Positions 33,145 to 41,788 of a stretch of DNA of 64,000 nucleotides are shown piece by piece; the stretch's first letter is position 1; the number at the start of each line of letters is the position of its first letter. Under the pieces are notes generated by a model. That model ran no database searches. It was not told the origin of the DNA and saw only the letters and a program-made list of their open reading frames with translations. The position numbers were made by a program, and so were the translations under genes. The DNA is from Anaerolineae bacterium UTCFX1 (GTDB lineage: Bacteria > Chloroflexota > Anaerolineae > Anaerolineales > Villigracilaceae): the NCBI GenBank assembly GCA_002050275.1, contig MWTB01000002.1:165176-229175 (forward strand), in the 5' to 3' direction.

Positions 33145-33159
33145 GGGTTTTAACCGATT

Positions 33160-33921
33160 TTATCCGCCGGTGGGAAGGCGTTGTTCAAGCGTACGGTTGA
33201 GGAGGTCTTCCTGTTCCGTTGAAACGCCCGACTTCTCCCGTTTTATCCTAAAAGCCTTTTCAGCGTTCGCTTTATTCATGGCTTCTTGCCAAGCGACTTG
33301 CATACTGGTCAATTCGGGTTCTTTCGGTTCGCTGGGTTCGACGGTTTCCGCTGCGTCTTTCTTTGGCGCGCGCTTACTTCTCTTTTCCTCGCGCTCAACC
33401 TTAAGCGTTTCGAGAGTCGGTTGAAGAGCCTTCATGCTTAATTTAATCTGTTTTTTGCGACGATCTACAAGCAGGATCTTCGCTTCGACTTCGTCGCCTT
33501 CTTTAACTATTTCGCTGGGAGATTTTACATAACCTTGCGTTAATTCGCTCACATGGATCATCGCCGGGCGTTCCGCGCCGATCTCAACGAATGCGCCGTA
33601 GGGTTCGAGCCGAATGACTTTACCTTTCACGATCATCTCCGGCTCAAGTTCTTTCCATTCATATGCAAGCGGCTCGATCATGGTCAACTCGACGCGATCT
33701 TTCTTTACGCGCCGCACCCACACTTCCACCGTTTGACCTTCCTTGACGACGTCTTCCACTTTATTGATCGAGTCTTTGCTCAACTGCGAGATGTGGATCA
33801 CGCCCGGAACGCTCAGCCCGATATCAACGAGCGCGCCTGCCAATGTAGTCTTCAAAATTTTTCCGCTGAGTTTTGTTTTTGGTTCAAGCGCCGCAGTAGG
33901 CGCAAGTTCTGGTGTTGTCAT
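33160..33921 (-). CDS. S1 RNA-binding domain protein
   Basis: 253 residues. Two S1 domains: about 17-83 (GKILKTTLAGALVDIGLSVPGVIHISQLS) and about 98-166 (GKVIRLEPYGAFVEIGAERPAMIHVSEL). A charged C-terminal tail (about 175-253) carries Lys/Glu/Arg stretches. A ribosome- or RNA-associated role is likely; it is too short for ribosomal protein S1 itself. Single-gene transcription unit, bounded by a terminator. Confidence 0.88.
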   Translation of the reverse strand: MTTPELAPTAALEPKTKLSGKILKTTLAGALVDIGLSVPGVIHISQLSKDSINKVEDVVKEGQTVEVWVRRVKKDRVELTMIEPLAYEWKELEPEMIVKGKVIRLEPYGAFVEIGAERPAMIHVSELTQGYVKSPSEIVKEGDEVEAKILLVDRRKKQIKLSMKALQPTLETLKVEREEKRSKRAPKKDAAETVEPSEPKEPELTSMQVAWQEAMNKANAEKAFRIKREKSGVSTEQEDLLNRTLEQRLPTGG

Positions 33922-34135
33922 ATATCGCTCCTGTTTTCAAGTCAATGCCGAAGGCTGATTATATCTTTCCCGTATGTTTACGTCAATGCGATATTTGACG
34001 CTGCCGGCTCAAGATAGAGGACGTGAGATGATCCTACTTTCGGCTGGCAAAAATAGATTTCTCTTGGTGGATCTTTGCCTTTCAAGCATAGTCCAACGAA
34101 ACCTCGTATTTTTCAGAAGCGGGAAAGCGGTTGCA

Positions 34136-34258
34136 ATGTATGAATTTGACAGAACGGACCTGGGAATTGTCAACTTGCTCTTGGAAGACGGCAGGATGTC
34201 GGCTTCGGAAATTGCGCGATGCAGGCTTTTTTCAGGAGCAGAGAGATTAGCGTCTTGA
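34136..34258 (+). pseudogene. truncated copy of the Lrp/AsnC gene
   Basis: The first 28 codons (MYEFDRTDLGIVNLLLEDGR, then MSASEIAR) match the start of the Lrp/AsnC gene at 36632 with only a few substitutions, then the frame diverges and stops at 34258. No promoter match to the intact copy. It is probably the leftover of a duplication or of an insertion that brought in the kinase/regulator pair. Confidence 0.75.
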
Positions 34259-34260
34259 TT

Positions 34261-34647
34261 TTATTTTCGGAAAACGAGACGTTGAGCGAGTTGATCAAGT
34301 TGATCTACGCTGATGGGCTTGGAAAGGATGAGCAGGTTTTGAGCGTCTACTTCGCTTTTGGTTAGCTCTGCCGCTTGAGCCGGGTTGGCGGTAACGATTA
34401 ATACCCAGGTCTCGGCTGTTTCTGGGTGAGAGCGCAGGTCTCGATAAATTTCGATCCCAGAATATTTAGGCAGGTTTAGATCGAGAACAATCAGATCTGA
34501 ATTTAACTTTTTTACTTCCTGCATGGCGATCTCGCCATCGTGAAAAAGTGTGACGTCGAATCCGGCGCCTTTGAGCGTGTCGGAATAAATATCCGCCAGG
34601 AATAAATCGTCTTCAACGATAGCGGCGAGCGGGGGGTTATTGCGCAT
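34261..34647 (-). CDS. single-domain response regulator
   Basis: 128 residues (ATG at 34647; a GTG start at 34659 is also open). Receiver only: acidic pocket EDD, phospho-acceptor Asp in LIVLDLNLPKYSGIE, Thr in VTANPAQ, Lys in LSKPISVDQL. No output domain. Its start overlaps the end of the kinase frame, so the two formed an operon. It abuts the truncated Lrp copy end to end. Confidence 0.88.
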   Translation of the reverse strand: MRNNPPLAAIVEDDLFLADIYSDTLKGAGFDVTLFHDGEIAMQEVKKLNSDLIVLDLNLPKYSGIEIYRDLRSHPETAETWVLIVTANPAQAAELTKSEVDAQNLLILSKPISVDQLDQLAQRLVFRK

Positions 34648-36436
34648 GGGGTTTCTCACTTTCTGTGATTAATGGTAACGTGACGATGAAAGTGGTGCCC
34701 GCGTTGAGTTTGCTTTCAACGTTAATTTCGCCGCCCATAAGGTGGATGAGTTGCCTGGTGATGGAAAGCCCTAAGCCGTAGCCTTTTCTGGCGACTTTGG
34801 TTGCTTCGGTGAGTTGTTTGAACGCTTCAAAAATAGTGCGTAAAGATTCTTCGGGGATGCCCGGCCCGCTATCTGCAACCTAGATTTTCCAGCGCGCGGC
34901 GTCTGCTTTGAAGAGTTTCGCGGTGACTCCGCCGTTTTCCGTGAACTTGATCGCGTTGCTAATTAAGTTCACAAGGATTTGTTTGATCCTTTGGCTATCG
35001 CCAACGATGGAATTCGGCAGATCGTCTGAAATGATAAGTTGAAAGTTAAGCTTTTTAGCTTCCGCCAGAACGCTTAATTGATTGGCGGTTTTGCCAAAAA
35101 CCTCGCGCGGCTCAAAAGGCGTCTCAACGAGTTGTAATTTTCCGCTATCCAACTGGGCTTGATCGAGCAATTCCGAAACCAGACCATCCAGATATTCCGT
35201 GCTTTCGCGAATGCGGCCGAGGGTGGCGGCTTGCTTCTCGTTGATTTGCCCGTAAGATTTTCGCATAATTAAATCAGTGTAGCCCATGATGACGCCCAGC
35301 GGCGTGCGGAGTTCATGGCTGACGTTGGCAAGGAGTTGCGTTTTGAAGTTGTTGGCTTGCATGGCTTCGTCGCGAGCGATGGCTAGAGCCGCTTCGTTCT
35401 CTTTTAGGCTGGTTACATCTCGCAGGGTGATGATGTGCCCGCCCTGTGTGGAGGGATCGCGCAGGGAACTGATGTATAAATCCAGCCATTTGACGGGCTG
35501 CCCGGTAGTCTCAAGCGTAATTTGTTTATGGTAGCCGTGCTGGCGCAGGGCTTGTAAACCTATTTGTATTTTAGGCTGAAGGACGCTTTCGAATGATTTG
35601 CCAATGACCTGGTTGTTTTTCAAACGAAACAGTTCCCATGCGGCGGGGTTCAAATCTACGATGCGTAAATCTGTATCGAGGACGATGACCGCATCGGCAA
35701 TGCTCTCGACAATGGCGCGATGCGCTACGGGGAGCAAATCTAAAAAGCCATAGCGTAGGAAATTCCAGCCCAGAATTAGAACCGTGACTGAGAAGGTGAG
35801 CGACGTGAAGTCAAAAGGAACGTTGGGAAATACGCCAGATACGATGATGCCATTGGATATCCAAGGAAGCAGAATCGCTACAATGTTGGTGAAGATTTGA
35901 GAGCGATAGACTTCTTTTTTCGTCCAATACTCCTGAAGGAGTAGATAGGTCCCTAAAAGTAGAAAGGTATAGGCGTATGCGACATGAGGCCAAAACCACC
36001 AACCTCTGGGATTATCGAGCGTGATCAAACCCGTGGTTGGATTGAGATTTAAAGTCATGTTGGTGAAAAACTAAGGTTCGAGTTTGCTGGAGAAAATAAC
36101 TGTTAATGTGAGGATTGGAAAAATCAAAGCCAGCAGAATATTGCGGCGGGTGAGCCATTTGGCGCGGTTTGAAAATGCGAACGCAAAAGCCGCCCAGGAA
36201 AGCGGCGTGCCGATTACTCCGATGTAGCCAATTCTGAGACCCCATAGTTTTGTCGCCAGTGTACTGCCGCCCAGTTCAAAAACATAGCTGCCTGCCCAAA
36301 TGCCTGCAAAGAAGCACATCAGAGCAAGGGGCAATGACGCGCTGTGTTTGCGACGACGACGGAGCGTATAAATACCCATTGCAAAGGTTGAGGCGAAAGA
36401 GATAATCCAGGGAATGAGGAGGGGCGTATTTTGCAT
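34637..36436 (-). pseudogene. 7TM-type histidine kinase interrupted by two in-frame TAG codons
   Basis: One frame of about 600 codons encodes an N-terminal 7TM sensor domain (TMs from MQNTPLLIPWIISF to WPHVAYAYTFLLLG), a PAS domain (IADAVIVLDTDLRIVDLNPAAW), HisKA (LANVSHELRTPLGVIMGYTD) and an HATPase domain (LVNLISNAIKF, VADSGPGI, GYGLGLSI). It is broken by TAG at 36071-36073, in the 7TM domain, and by TAG at 34880-34882, just before the G1 box. No frameshift is seen; the frame continues on both sides. Either the gene decays, or the bases are wrong, or amber is read through. Without suppression only fragments of 121 and 392 residues form, the longer lacking the ATP-binding G boxes. Confidence 0.82.
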
Positions 36437-36569
36437 CGGGGCAATTATACAGCAAGACGAAGGGCGCAAGCCTTTTATATAAAACAGTTGCATTTCAAAG
36501 CCCTGAATAATAAGTAGCGGATGTTAATGTGGGGGAGTCAACGCTTGAGGAACAGGCTGTTTTTTCTTC

Positions 36570-36598
36570 TTGACGTTTAATCTTCTTTCAGGTATATT
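36570..36598 (+). promoter_or_regulatory. sigma-70-type promoter of the Lrp/AsnC gene
   Basis: TTGACG (36570-36575), 17-bp spacer, TATATT (36593-36598), 33 nt before the ATG. A second -10-like TACAAT lies 6 nt before the ATG (36620-36625). Confidence 0.6.
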
Positions 36599-36631
36599 TT
36601 CCGTCTCTTTCGGAAAAATTACAATAAAATT

Positions 36632-37126
36632 ATGTATGAATTCGACAGAACCGATATAAAAATCATCAATCTGCTTCTTGAAGATGGCAGAATGTCAGCT
36701 TCTGAAATATCCCGCCGGATGGGCGATATTTCGGAGCGGGCGATTCGTTATCGCGTGGATCGAATGCTCGAAGAGGACGTCATTCAAATCAGCGCGGTGG
36801 TCAACCCGGAGGCTTTAGGTTTCAAAATTAAGGCCGACGTATGGCTCGAGGTCGAGTCGGATCTGATCTTGGAAGTGGCGAAGAAGTTGGCGGAGTTCGA
36901 GAACGTGACGTACGTGGCATGCGCGATCGGGCAGAACGACATCAGCATTCAGGTGGTGGCGAAGGATACATCTGAGATCTATCACTTCGTAACCGAGGTG
37001 GTGCGCAAAGTGCGCGGCGTACGCAAGACGACAACGTCCATTGTGCCGCTCGTATTGAAGGATGTGTATCAATGGCGCGTGCCTGAAAAAATTTCGCAAG
37101 AGTTGGATGAGAAGCAAATAACATAA
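36632..37126 (+). CDS. Lrp/AsnC-family transcriptional regulator
   Basis: 164 residues. N-terminal HTH (about 1-60: DRTDIKIINLLLEDGRMSAS, RAIRYRVDRMLEEDVI) and C-terminal RAM ligand domain (about 70-150). These proteins bind amino acids or related effectors and control amino-acid metabolism. It stands at the head of the aminotransferase/aldehyde dehydrogenase cluster and is the obvious candidate regulator. A truncated copy lies at 34136. Confidence 0.92.
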   Translation: MYEFDRTDIKIINLLLEDGRMSASEISRRMGDISERAIRYRVDRMLEEDVIQISAVVNPEALGFKIKADVWLEVESDLILEVAKKLAEFENVTYVACAIGQNDISIQVVAKDTSEIYHFVTEVVRKVRGVRKTTTSIVPLVLKDVYQWRVPEKISQELDEKQIT

Positions 37127-37131
37127 CCTCA

Positions 37132-37205
37132 TGTCGTTGCGAGGAGCGATAGCGACGAAGCAACCTTTTGTAACAGGAGATTGCTTCGCTACGCTCGCAA
37201 CGACA
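37132..37205. repeat. TGTCGTTGCGAG-type palindromic repeat
   Basis: Ends TGTCGTTGCGAG (37132-37143) and CTCGCAACGACA (37194-37205) are perfect inverted repeats, with inner GAAGCAA / TTGCTTC. Same family as the elements at 51786 and 53411; a short non-coding mobile-type palindrome. Confidence 0.85.
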
Positions 37206-37221
37206 TAACTAGGAGAAATCT

Positions 37222-38520
37222 ATGTTTGGCGCAAAAACGCAATCGTTACAGAGACGCGCAATGGAAGTGATCCCGCTGGGGGTTAATTCCAATTTTCGTT
37301 ATTGGGGGGAGGGGATCACGCCGTATGTTGAGAAGGCAAAAGGCGCGTATTTATGGGACGTGGACGGAAAGAAATATATTGATTATCGCATGGCGTTCGG
37401 TCCGATCATCTTGGGACATTCGTTTGATGAAGTTGACCAAAAGGTGATCGAAGAAATAAAAAGCGGATTGTTGTTTGCGATGACGAGCGAACTCGAAGTT
37501 GCCGTTGCCGAAATGATCACCGAGATGGCTCCCGCTGTGGAAATGGTTCGCCTTGCGTGTTCAGGAACCGAGGCGACGATGCACGCCATCCGTGTGGCGC
37601 GGGCATACGCGGGGCGCGACATCATTTTGAAATTTGAGGGCAATTATCATGGGATGCACGATCACGCGCTTTGGTCAACCTACGCGCCTGTGGAAGCGTA
37701 CGGCAATGCGCGGAGTCCGATTCCCGTCCCCGGCTCGTCGGGCATCCCCAAGTCTATGCGCGAGTTCATCATCACGCTCCCGTTCAATGACTTTGAAGGT
37801 TTCGAGCGCGTGATGAAATCGTACGGCGAGCAGATTGCCGCGGTGATCACCGAGCCGTGTCAGGGAAATTGCGCGGCAATCAATCCGCAGGATGGATTTT
37901 TGCAACTTGTCCGCAAGAAGACCGAAGAATATGGTTGCGTCTTCATTCTCGATGAAGTGAAAACTGGATTCAGAATCGCAAATGGCGGGGCGCAGGAATA
38001 TTACGGGATCAAACCCGATCTGGCGACATACGCGAAGGCGTTGGGGAATGGATATCCTGCCGCGGCGTTTGGCGGCAAAAAAGAGATCATGTCCATCATC
38101 GGGCATGGAGTTGCAATCGGCGGGACGTACACGAACAACAAGCCTGGCGTCGCTGGCGCGTATGCCACGTTGAGCCTGTTGAAATCGAAGCCGATCTTGA
38201 AATCTATTGCCCAGCGCGGACAGAAATTAATGGACGGCTTGAAAGATATCTTTGAAGAGAACGACATCCCTGTTGTGATGACTGGCTATCCCGCGATGTT
38301 CTCGTTTTCGTTGAATGTGGACAGGGTGACGAATCAACGCGAGTGGGCGAAGAGCGATCACAACCTTTATCTTGAACTTGTCGAAAAAGCCATCGAGCGC
38401 GGCGTGATGCCTGACCATGATGCGCGTGAACCGTGGTTCATGTGCTATGAACATTCCGATGCGGATATTGACGAGACGTTGAATGTGTATGCGGAGATCG
38501 TGAAAGCGGTCAAAAGTTAG
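37222..38520 (+). CDS. class III aminotransferase, glutamate-1-semialdehyde-aminomutase-like
   Basis: 432 residues. PLP enzyme: GTEATMHAIRVARAYAGRD, FEGNYHGMHDH, CVFILDEVKTGFR (PLP Asp) and Lys in ATYAKALGNGYP near 271. The N-terminus (IPLGVNSNFRYWGEG) and AFGPIILGHS resemble GSAM-like enzymes, but context is catabolic, so heme synthesis is not implied. First enzyme of the cluster behind the Lrp/AsnC regulator. Exact substrate unknown. Confidence 0.88.
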   Translation: MFGAKTQSLQRRAMEVIPLGVNSNFRYWGEGITPYVEKAKGAYLWDVDGKKYIDYRMAFGPIILGHSFDEVDQKVIEEIKSGLLFAMTSELEVAVAEMITEMAPAVEMVRLACSGTEATMHAIRVARAYAGRDIILKFEGNYHGMHDHALWSTYAPVEAYGNARSPIPVPGSSGIPKSMREFIITLPFNDFEGFERVMKSYGEQIAAVITEPCQGNCAAINPQDGFLQLVRKKTEEYGCVFILDEVKTGFRIANGGAQEYYGIKPDLATYAKALGNGYPAAAFGGKKEIMSIIGHGVAIGGTYTNNKPGVAGAYATLSLLKSKPILKSIAQRGQKLMDGLKDIFEENDIPVVMTGYPAMFSFSLNVDRVTNQREWAKSDHNLYLELVEKAIERGVMPDHDAREPWFMCYEHSDADIDETLNVYAEIVKAVKS

Positions 38521-38527
38521 CAGGTCG

Positions 38528-38573
38528 AAAGTTGAAGGTCTCGTCTGACTTGCGACCTTCAACCTTCAACTTT
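38528..38573. repeat. short inverted repeat in spacer
   Basis: AAAGTTGAAGGT (38528-38539) pairs with ACCTTCAACTTT (38562-38573). A partial second right arm (GACCTTCAAC) precedes it. Spacer palindrome between two aminotransferase genes; no T run. Confidence 0.6.
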
Positions 38574-38589
38574 AAACAAGGAAACTAAT

Positions 38590-39918
38590 ATGCCAAACAA
38601 ACTCTCTTCTAAAGAAATCATTGACCTCAACAAGGAATACACCTTCTTCTCCTGGTCTGTGCAGGGACAGGTGAATCCGATTCCCGTAACCCGCGCGGAA
38701 GGCGTGTACTTCTGGGATGCGGACGATAAACGCTATCTCGATTTTTCGTCGCAGTTGATGAACACGAATATCGGGCATCAGCATCCGAAAGTCGTCAAAG
38801 CGATTCAGGATCAAGCCGCGAAGTTGACGTTCACGCATCCAGGCAACGCCACCGAAGCGCGTGGTCTGCTCGGCAAGAAAATATCCGAAGTGACGCCAGG
38901 CGATTTGAAGAAAACATTTTTCACGCTCGGCGGTTCGGAAGCGAACGAGAACGCCATCAAGATCGCGCGTTCCTATACGGGACGCAACAAAATTTTGTCA
39001 CGCTATCGCTCGTATCACGGCGCGACGCACGGCTCCATGGCATTGACTGGCGATTACCGCCGACTTGCCGTCGAGCCTGTCATGCCAGGCGGAGTCCACT
39101 TCCTTGACCCGTTTTGCTATCGCTGTCCGTTCGGGCAGAAGCCAGAGTCGTGCAAACGCGAGTGCATTTCGCATCTCGAAGAGGTGATCAAGTACGAAGG
39201 TCCCGATAAGATCGCCGCCATCATCATGGAGGGTGTGGTCGGCTCGAACGGACTCATCATCCCGCCCGATGACTACTGGCCCCGCGTGCGCGAGATCTGC
39301 GACAAGTATGGCATCCTGTTGATCTCAGACGAAGTGATGAGCGGATGGGGACGCACGGGCAAATGGTTCGCCGTGGACAATTGGAATGTGACTCCCGATA
39401 TCATCACTACCGCCAAAGGCATCACCAGCGGATACGCTCCGCTCGGCGCGGTGATCGTCTCGGAGAAGATCGCCAAGTTCTTTGACGATAAATATCTGTA
39501 TGCGGGTCTGACGTACAGCGCACACGCGCTCTCTTGTGCGACGGCTTTAGCCACGATTGAAGTGTACGAAGAAGACAAACTCATCGAAAACGCCGCCTTA
39601 CTCGGAAAATATCTCGGCGAAGCGTTGGAAGACATCAAAGCGAGACACGTCTCTGTGGGCGATGTGCGTTATATCGGATTATTCTCCACGATCGAGTTGG
39701 TTGTGAATCGGGAAACAAAAGAAAGTTTCTCGCCCGCTGTCATGGCGGAGGCGGGAAAGGTCCTGCGCCAAAACGGACTCTTCACCTTCATCATGGCGAA
39801 CAACATGGGGAGTATGGTCTTCGTTGTCCCGCCGTTGTGTATTACGCGGGAACAACTCGATGAAGGGCTTGCAATTGTAGAGAAGGCGTTGGAAGTGGCG
39901 GATAGGCAGGTGAAGTAA
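38590..39918 (+). CDS. class III PLP-dependent aminotransferase
   Basis: 442 residues. Motifs: FFTLGGSEANENAIKIARSY, SRYRSYHGATHGSMALTGD, LLISDEVMSGWGRTGK, and Lys in TTAKGITSGYAPLG near 276. An unusual Cys-rich stretch, DPFCYRCPFGQKPESCKREC, lies at about 175-195. The family includes omega-amino-acid (GABA, beta-alanine, taurine) aminotransferases. Near PotABCD and aldehyde dehydrogenases, a GABA- or beta-alanine-type role fits. ATG with AAGGAAACT upstream. Confidence 0.9.
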   Translation: MPNKLSSKEIIDLNKEYTFFSWSVQGQVNPIPVTRAEGVYFWDADDKRYLDFSSQLMNTNIGHQHPKVVKAIQDQAAKLTFTHPGNATEARGLLGKKISEVTPGDLKKTFFTLGGSEANENAIKIARSYTGRNKILSRYRSYHGATHGSMALTGDYRRLAVEPVMPGGVHFLDPFCYRCPFGQKPESCKRECISHLEEVIKYEGPDKIAAIIMEGVVGSNGLIIPPDDYWPRVREICDKYGILLISDEVMSGWGRTGKWFAVDNWNVTPDIITTAKGITSGYAPLGAVIVSEKIAKFFDDKYLYAGLTYSAHALSCATALATIEVYEEDKLIENAALLGKYLGEALEDIKARHVSVGDVRYIGLFSTIELVVNRETKESFSPAVMAEAGKVLRQNGLFTFIMANNMGSMVFVVPPLCITREQLDEGLAIVEKALEVADRQVK

Positions 39919-39939
39919 TTTTTTCAAGGATGGTTGGTG

Positions 39940-41700
39940 ATGGCAAATAAAGCATTGAAGGACAAGGTCGAGTTGTTCAACTTAATCTTGGAACGCGTCA
40001 AAGAGACAAGCAAAAAAACAGGCCATGGTGATGCGCAATCGTTTGGGCGTTGGTTTGCTGAGATGTATTTTTTTGACCCGCAAGGTTTATTTGTGTCGGA
40101 TGGCTCAAGAGATGGAAAAATTGACACCTTTTTCACTACACATAACGGCAAAGTTGTTGCTCACCACATCCTGAATACAAAGTACACGGAGGAGTATAAC
40201 AAGCTTGCGCCTCGTGAGTTTTACAATGAAATTGCCTACTTTGTCCAAGTATTTCAAAATACTGAACAACGGGAAGAATACCTGTCTCAAAAGGTTAAAA
40301 GTGAACTCCGCTCAAGATATAGAACCTTGTTTGAGCGATTCGATGACGGAATGGCTGAGCTTATTTTCGTCACAAATTGTCGCCGAAATGAAGGGGCAGA
40401 TGTACCTCTAGCAAATCTGCCAGTAAAGATATTCCATCTTGACGACTTAATTCAGCATCTTGTGGATGACCTTGATGTAACCATGCCTCGTACACCAAAT
40501 TTGGTGCTGTCGGACATCCATACGGTTTTATCACCCGATAAGAGTGACACGTCAGTAGCAACGTCTATTGTATTTGCCCAACTGGTTGATTTCATTGATT
40601 ACATGAAATCTGACCCCTACGATCTGCTGTTCGCTCGAAATGTTCGTGTTTCATTTGGAACCCCAAAACATTCAGTCAATGCAGAAATTCGCGAGACTTT
40701 CGCTAATAATCCTGAAGAATTTGCGTTTAGCAATAATGGCATCACAGTTCTTTGCGAAAAACACACTCAAGACCCAGGATCAAAAAGACTGACCCTTATT
40801 AATCCACGCGTTGTCAATGGCTCACAGACCTTACACAGTATTCGTGATATTCCAAACCCATCACGTCAAGCACGTGTTATGGTGCGCATCGTCGAAATCC
40901 CTCCTTTTGGAAGTGATGATATTGGCGAACGAATAGAGGCGCGGAGAGATATTCTAAATAAGATTTCTGTTCGTAGTAATCGTCAGAATCCTATCAAGAA
41001 ATGGGATTTGGTATCTAACGATGATTTTCAGCTAGATATCTATCGCTTTTTTCGCCGACGAGGTTGGTTCTATGAGCGGCGCCTTCGTGAGTGGCGTCAA
41101 AGAAGTAGAGAATTAAGAAGTGTCTCAATCAAAAAGGGAACTGACATCAAATCGCTAACCCAGTATATTGTCAGTTACTATTGGAACAAGCCTCGCTTGG
41201 GTCCTGCAAATGCAAAGAGGTCTGCGGGAGAACTGTTTGAGGGAGATGTTTATGAGCAAGTTCAACAGACGTCTACCGAAGTGGCGTATCATATTTTTCA
41301 AGTAAGCGACAGTATTCGGATTAGCTTGAATTATTTGAAAAGCTTCAAATATATTAAATCGCTACGCCCTCATATTAATCTTGCCCTCTTTTCACTGGTT
41401 GTTAGGACTTTCCAGGAAATTGGTGTAAAGTGGGGTTCTCCAGAATTTACTGAATTGCTGGATAATCATGCAGAGGATTGGGAGGGTAAGCGTTTCGCGC
41501 TTTGGCGAAGCATGACCAAAAAAGCCATAGACCACATTTATAGTGCATACAAGTCAGAATCTAAACGCACGAAGAGGAGTGGTGAAAAGGCACTCACATT
41601 CGTCAACTACTTCAAAAATCAAACATCGATTCTTGCATTGCTGAAAAAGCCATTGCCCAGTGAACTTAAACGCGCCGCTCGAAAGGTGATAGAGAGCTGA
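39940..41700 (+). CDS. AIPR-family (abortive phage infection) protein
   Basis: 586 residues. The AIPR core is recognisable by FAFSNNGITVLCEK followed by LINPRVVNGSQTLHSI. The N-terminal part holds DGKIDTFFTTHNGK and HHILNTKYTEEYN, similar to a PD-(D/E)xK-type site with Asp and Lys but with Asn where Glu/Gln is expected. AIPR proteins occur in abortive-infection and other anti-phage settings; no partner gene is adjacent. The base composition is clearly more AT-rich than both neighbours, so recent transfer is likely. ATG at 39940 chosen (AAGGA 9 nt upstream); TTG and GTG in frame just before are possible. Confidence 0.82.
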   Translation: MANKALKDKVELFNLILERVKETSKKTGHGDAQSFGRWFAEMYFFDPQGLFVSDGSRDGKIDTFFTTHNGKVVAHHILNTKYTEEYNKLAPREFYNEIAYFVQVFQNTEQREEYLSQKVKSELRSRYRTLFERFDDGMAELIFVTNCRRNEGADVPLANLPVKIFHLDDLIQHLVDDLDVTMPRTPNLVLSDIHTVLSPDKSDTSVATSIVFAQLVDFIDYMKSDPYDLLFARNVRVSFGTPKHSVNAEIRETFANNPEEFAFSNNGITVLCEKHTQDPGSKRLTLINPRVVNGSQTLHSIRDIPNPSRQARVMVRIVEIPPFGSDDIGERIEARRDILNKISVRSNRQNPIKKWDLVSNDDFQLDIYRFFRRRGWFYERRLREWRQRSRELRSVSIKKGTDIKSLTQYIVSYYWNKPRLGPANAKRSAGELFEGDVYEQVQQTSTEVAYHIFQVSDSIRISLNYLKSFKYIKSLRPHINLALFSLVVRTFQEIGVKWGSPEFTELLDNHAEDWEGKRFALWRSMTKKAIDHIYSAYKSESKRTKRSGEKALTFVNYFKNQTSILALLKKPLPSELKRAARKVIES

Positions 41701-41788
41701 TCGTTTTATTGTTGTACGCTACATTCACTGATTACTACTTACCACTTACCAAGTCTCTAATCTCCAGTCTCCAATCTCAAGGTGAACC

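Noticed and set aside
33974..34135. Upstream extension of the truncated Lrp copy as a longer gene
   Set aside because: The part before 34136 has no similarity to the intact copy and no SD; only the 28-codon match is meaningful.
34880..36073. Pyrrolysine or general amber recoding to explain the TAG codons
   Set aside because: TAG is an ordinary stop for other intact genes in this window, and the positions are not catalytic residues of a Pyl-type enzyme.
37222..38520. True heme-pathway glutamate-1-semialdehyde aminomutase (hemL)
   Set aside because: Context is amino-acid and polyamine catabolism, with no heme genes nearby; only family-level similarity is claimed.
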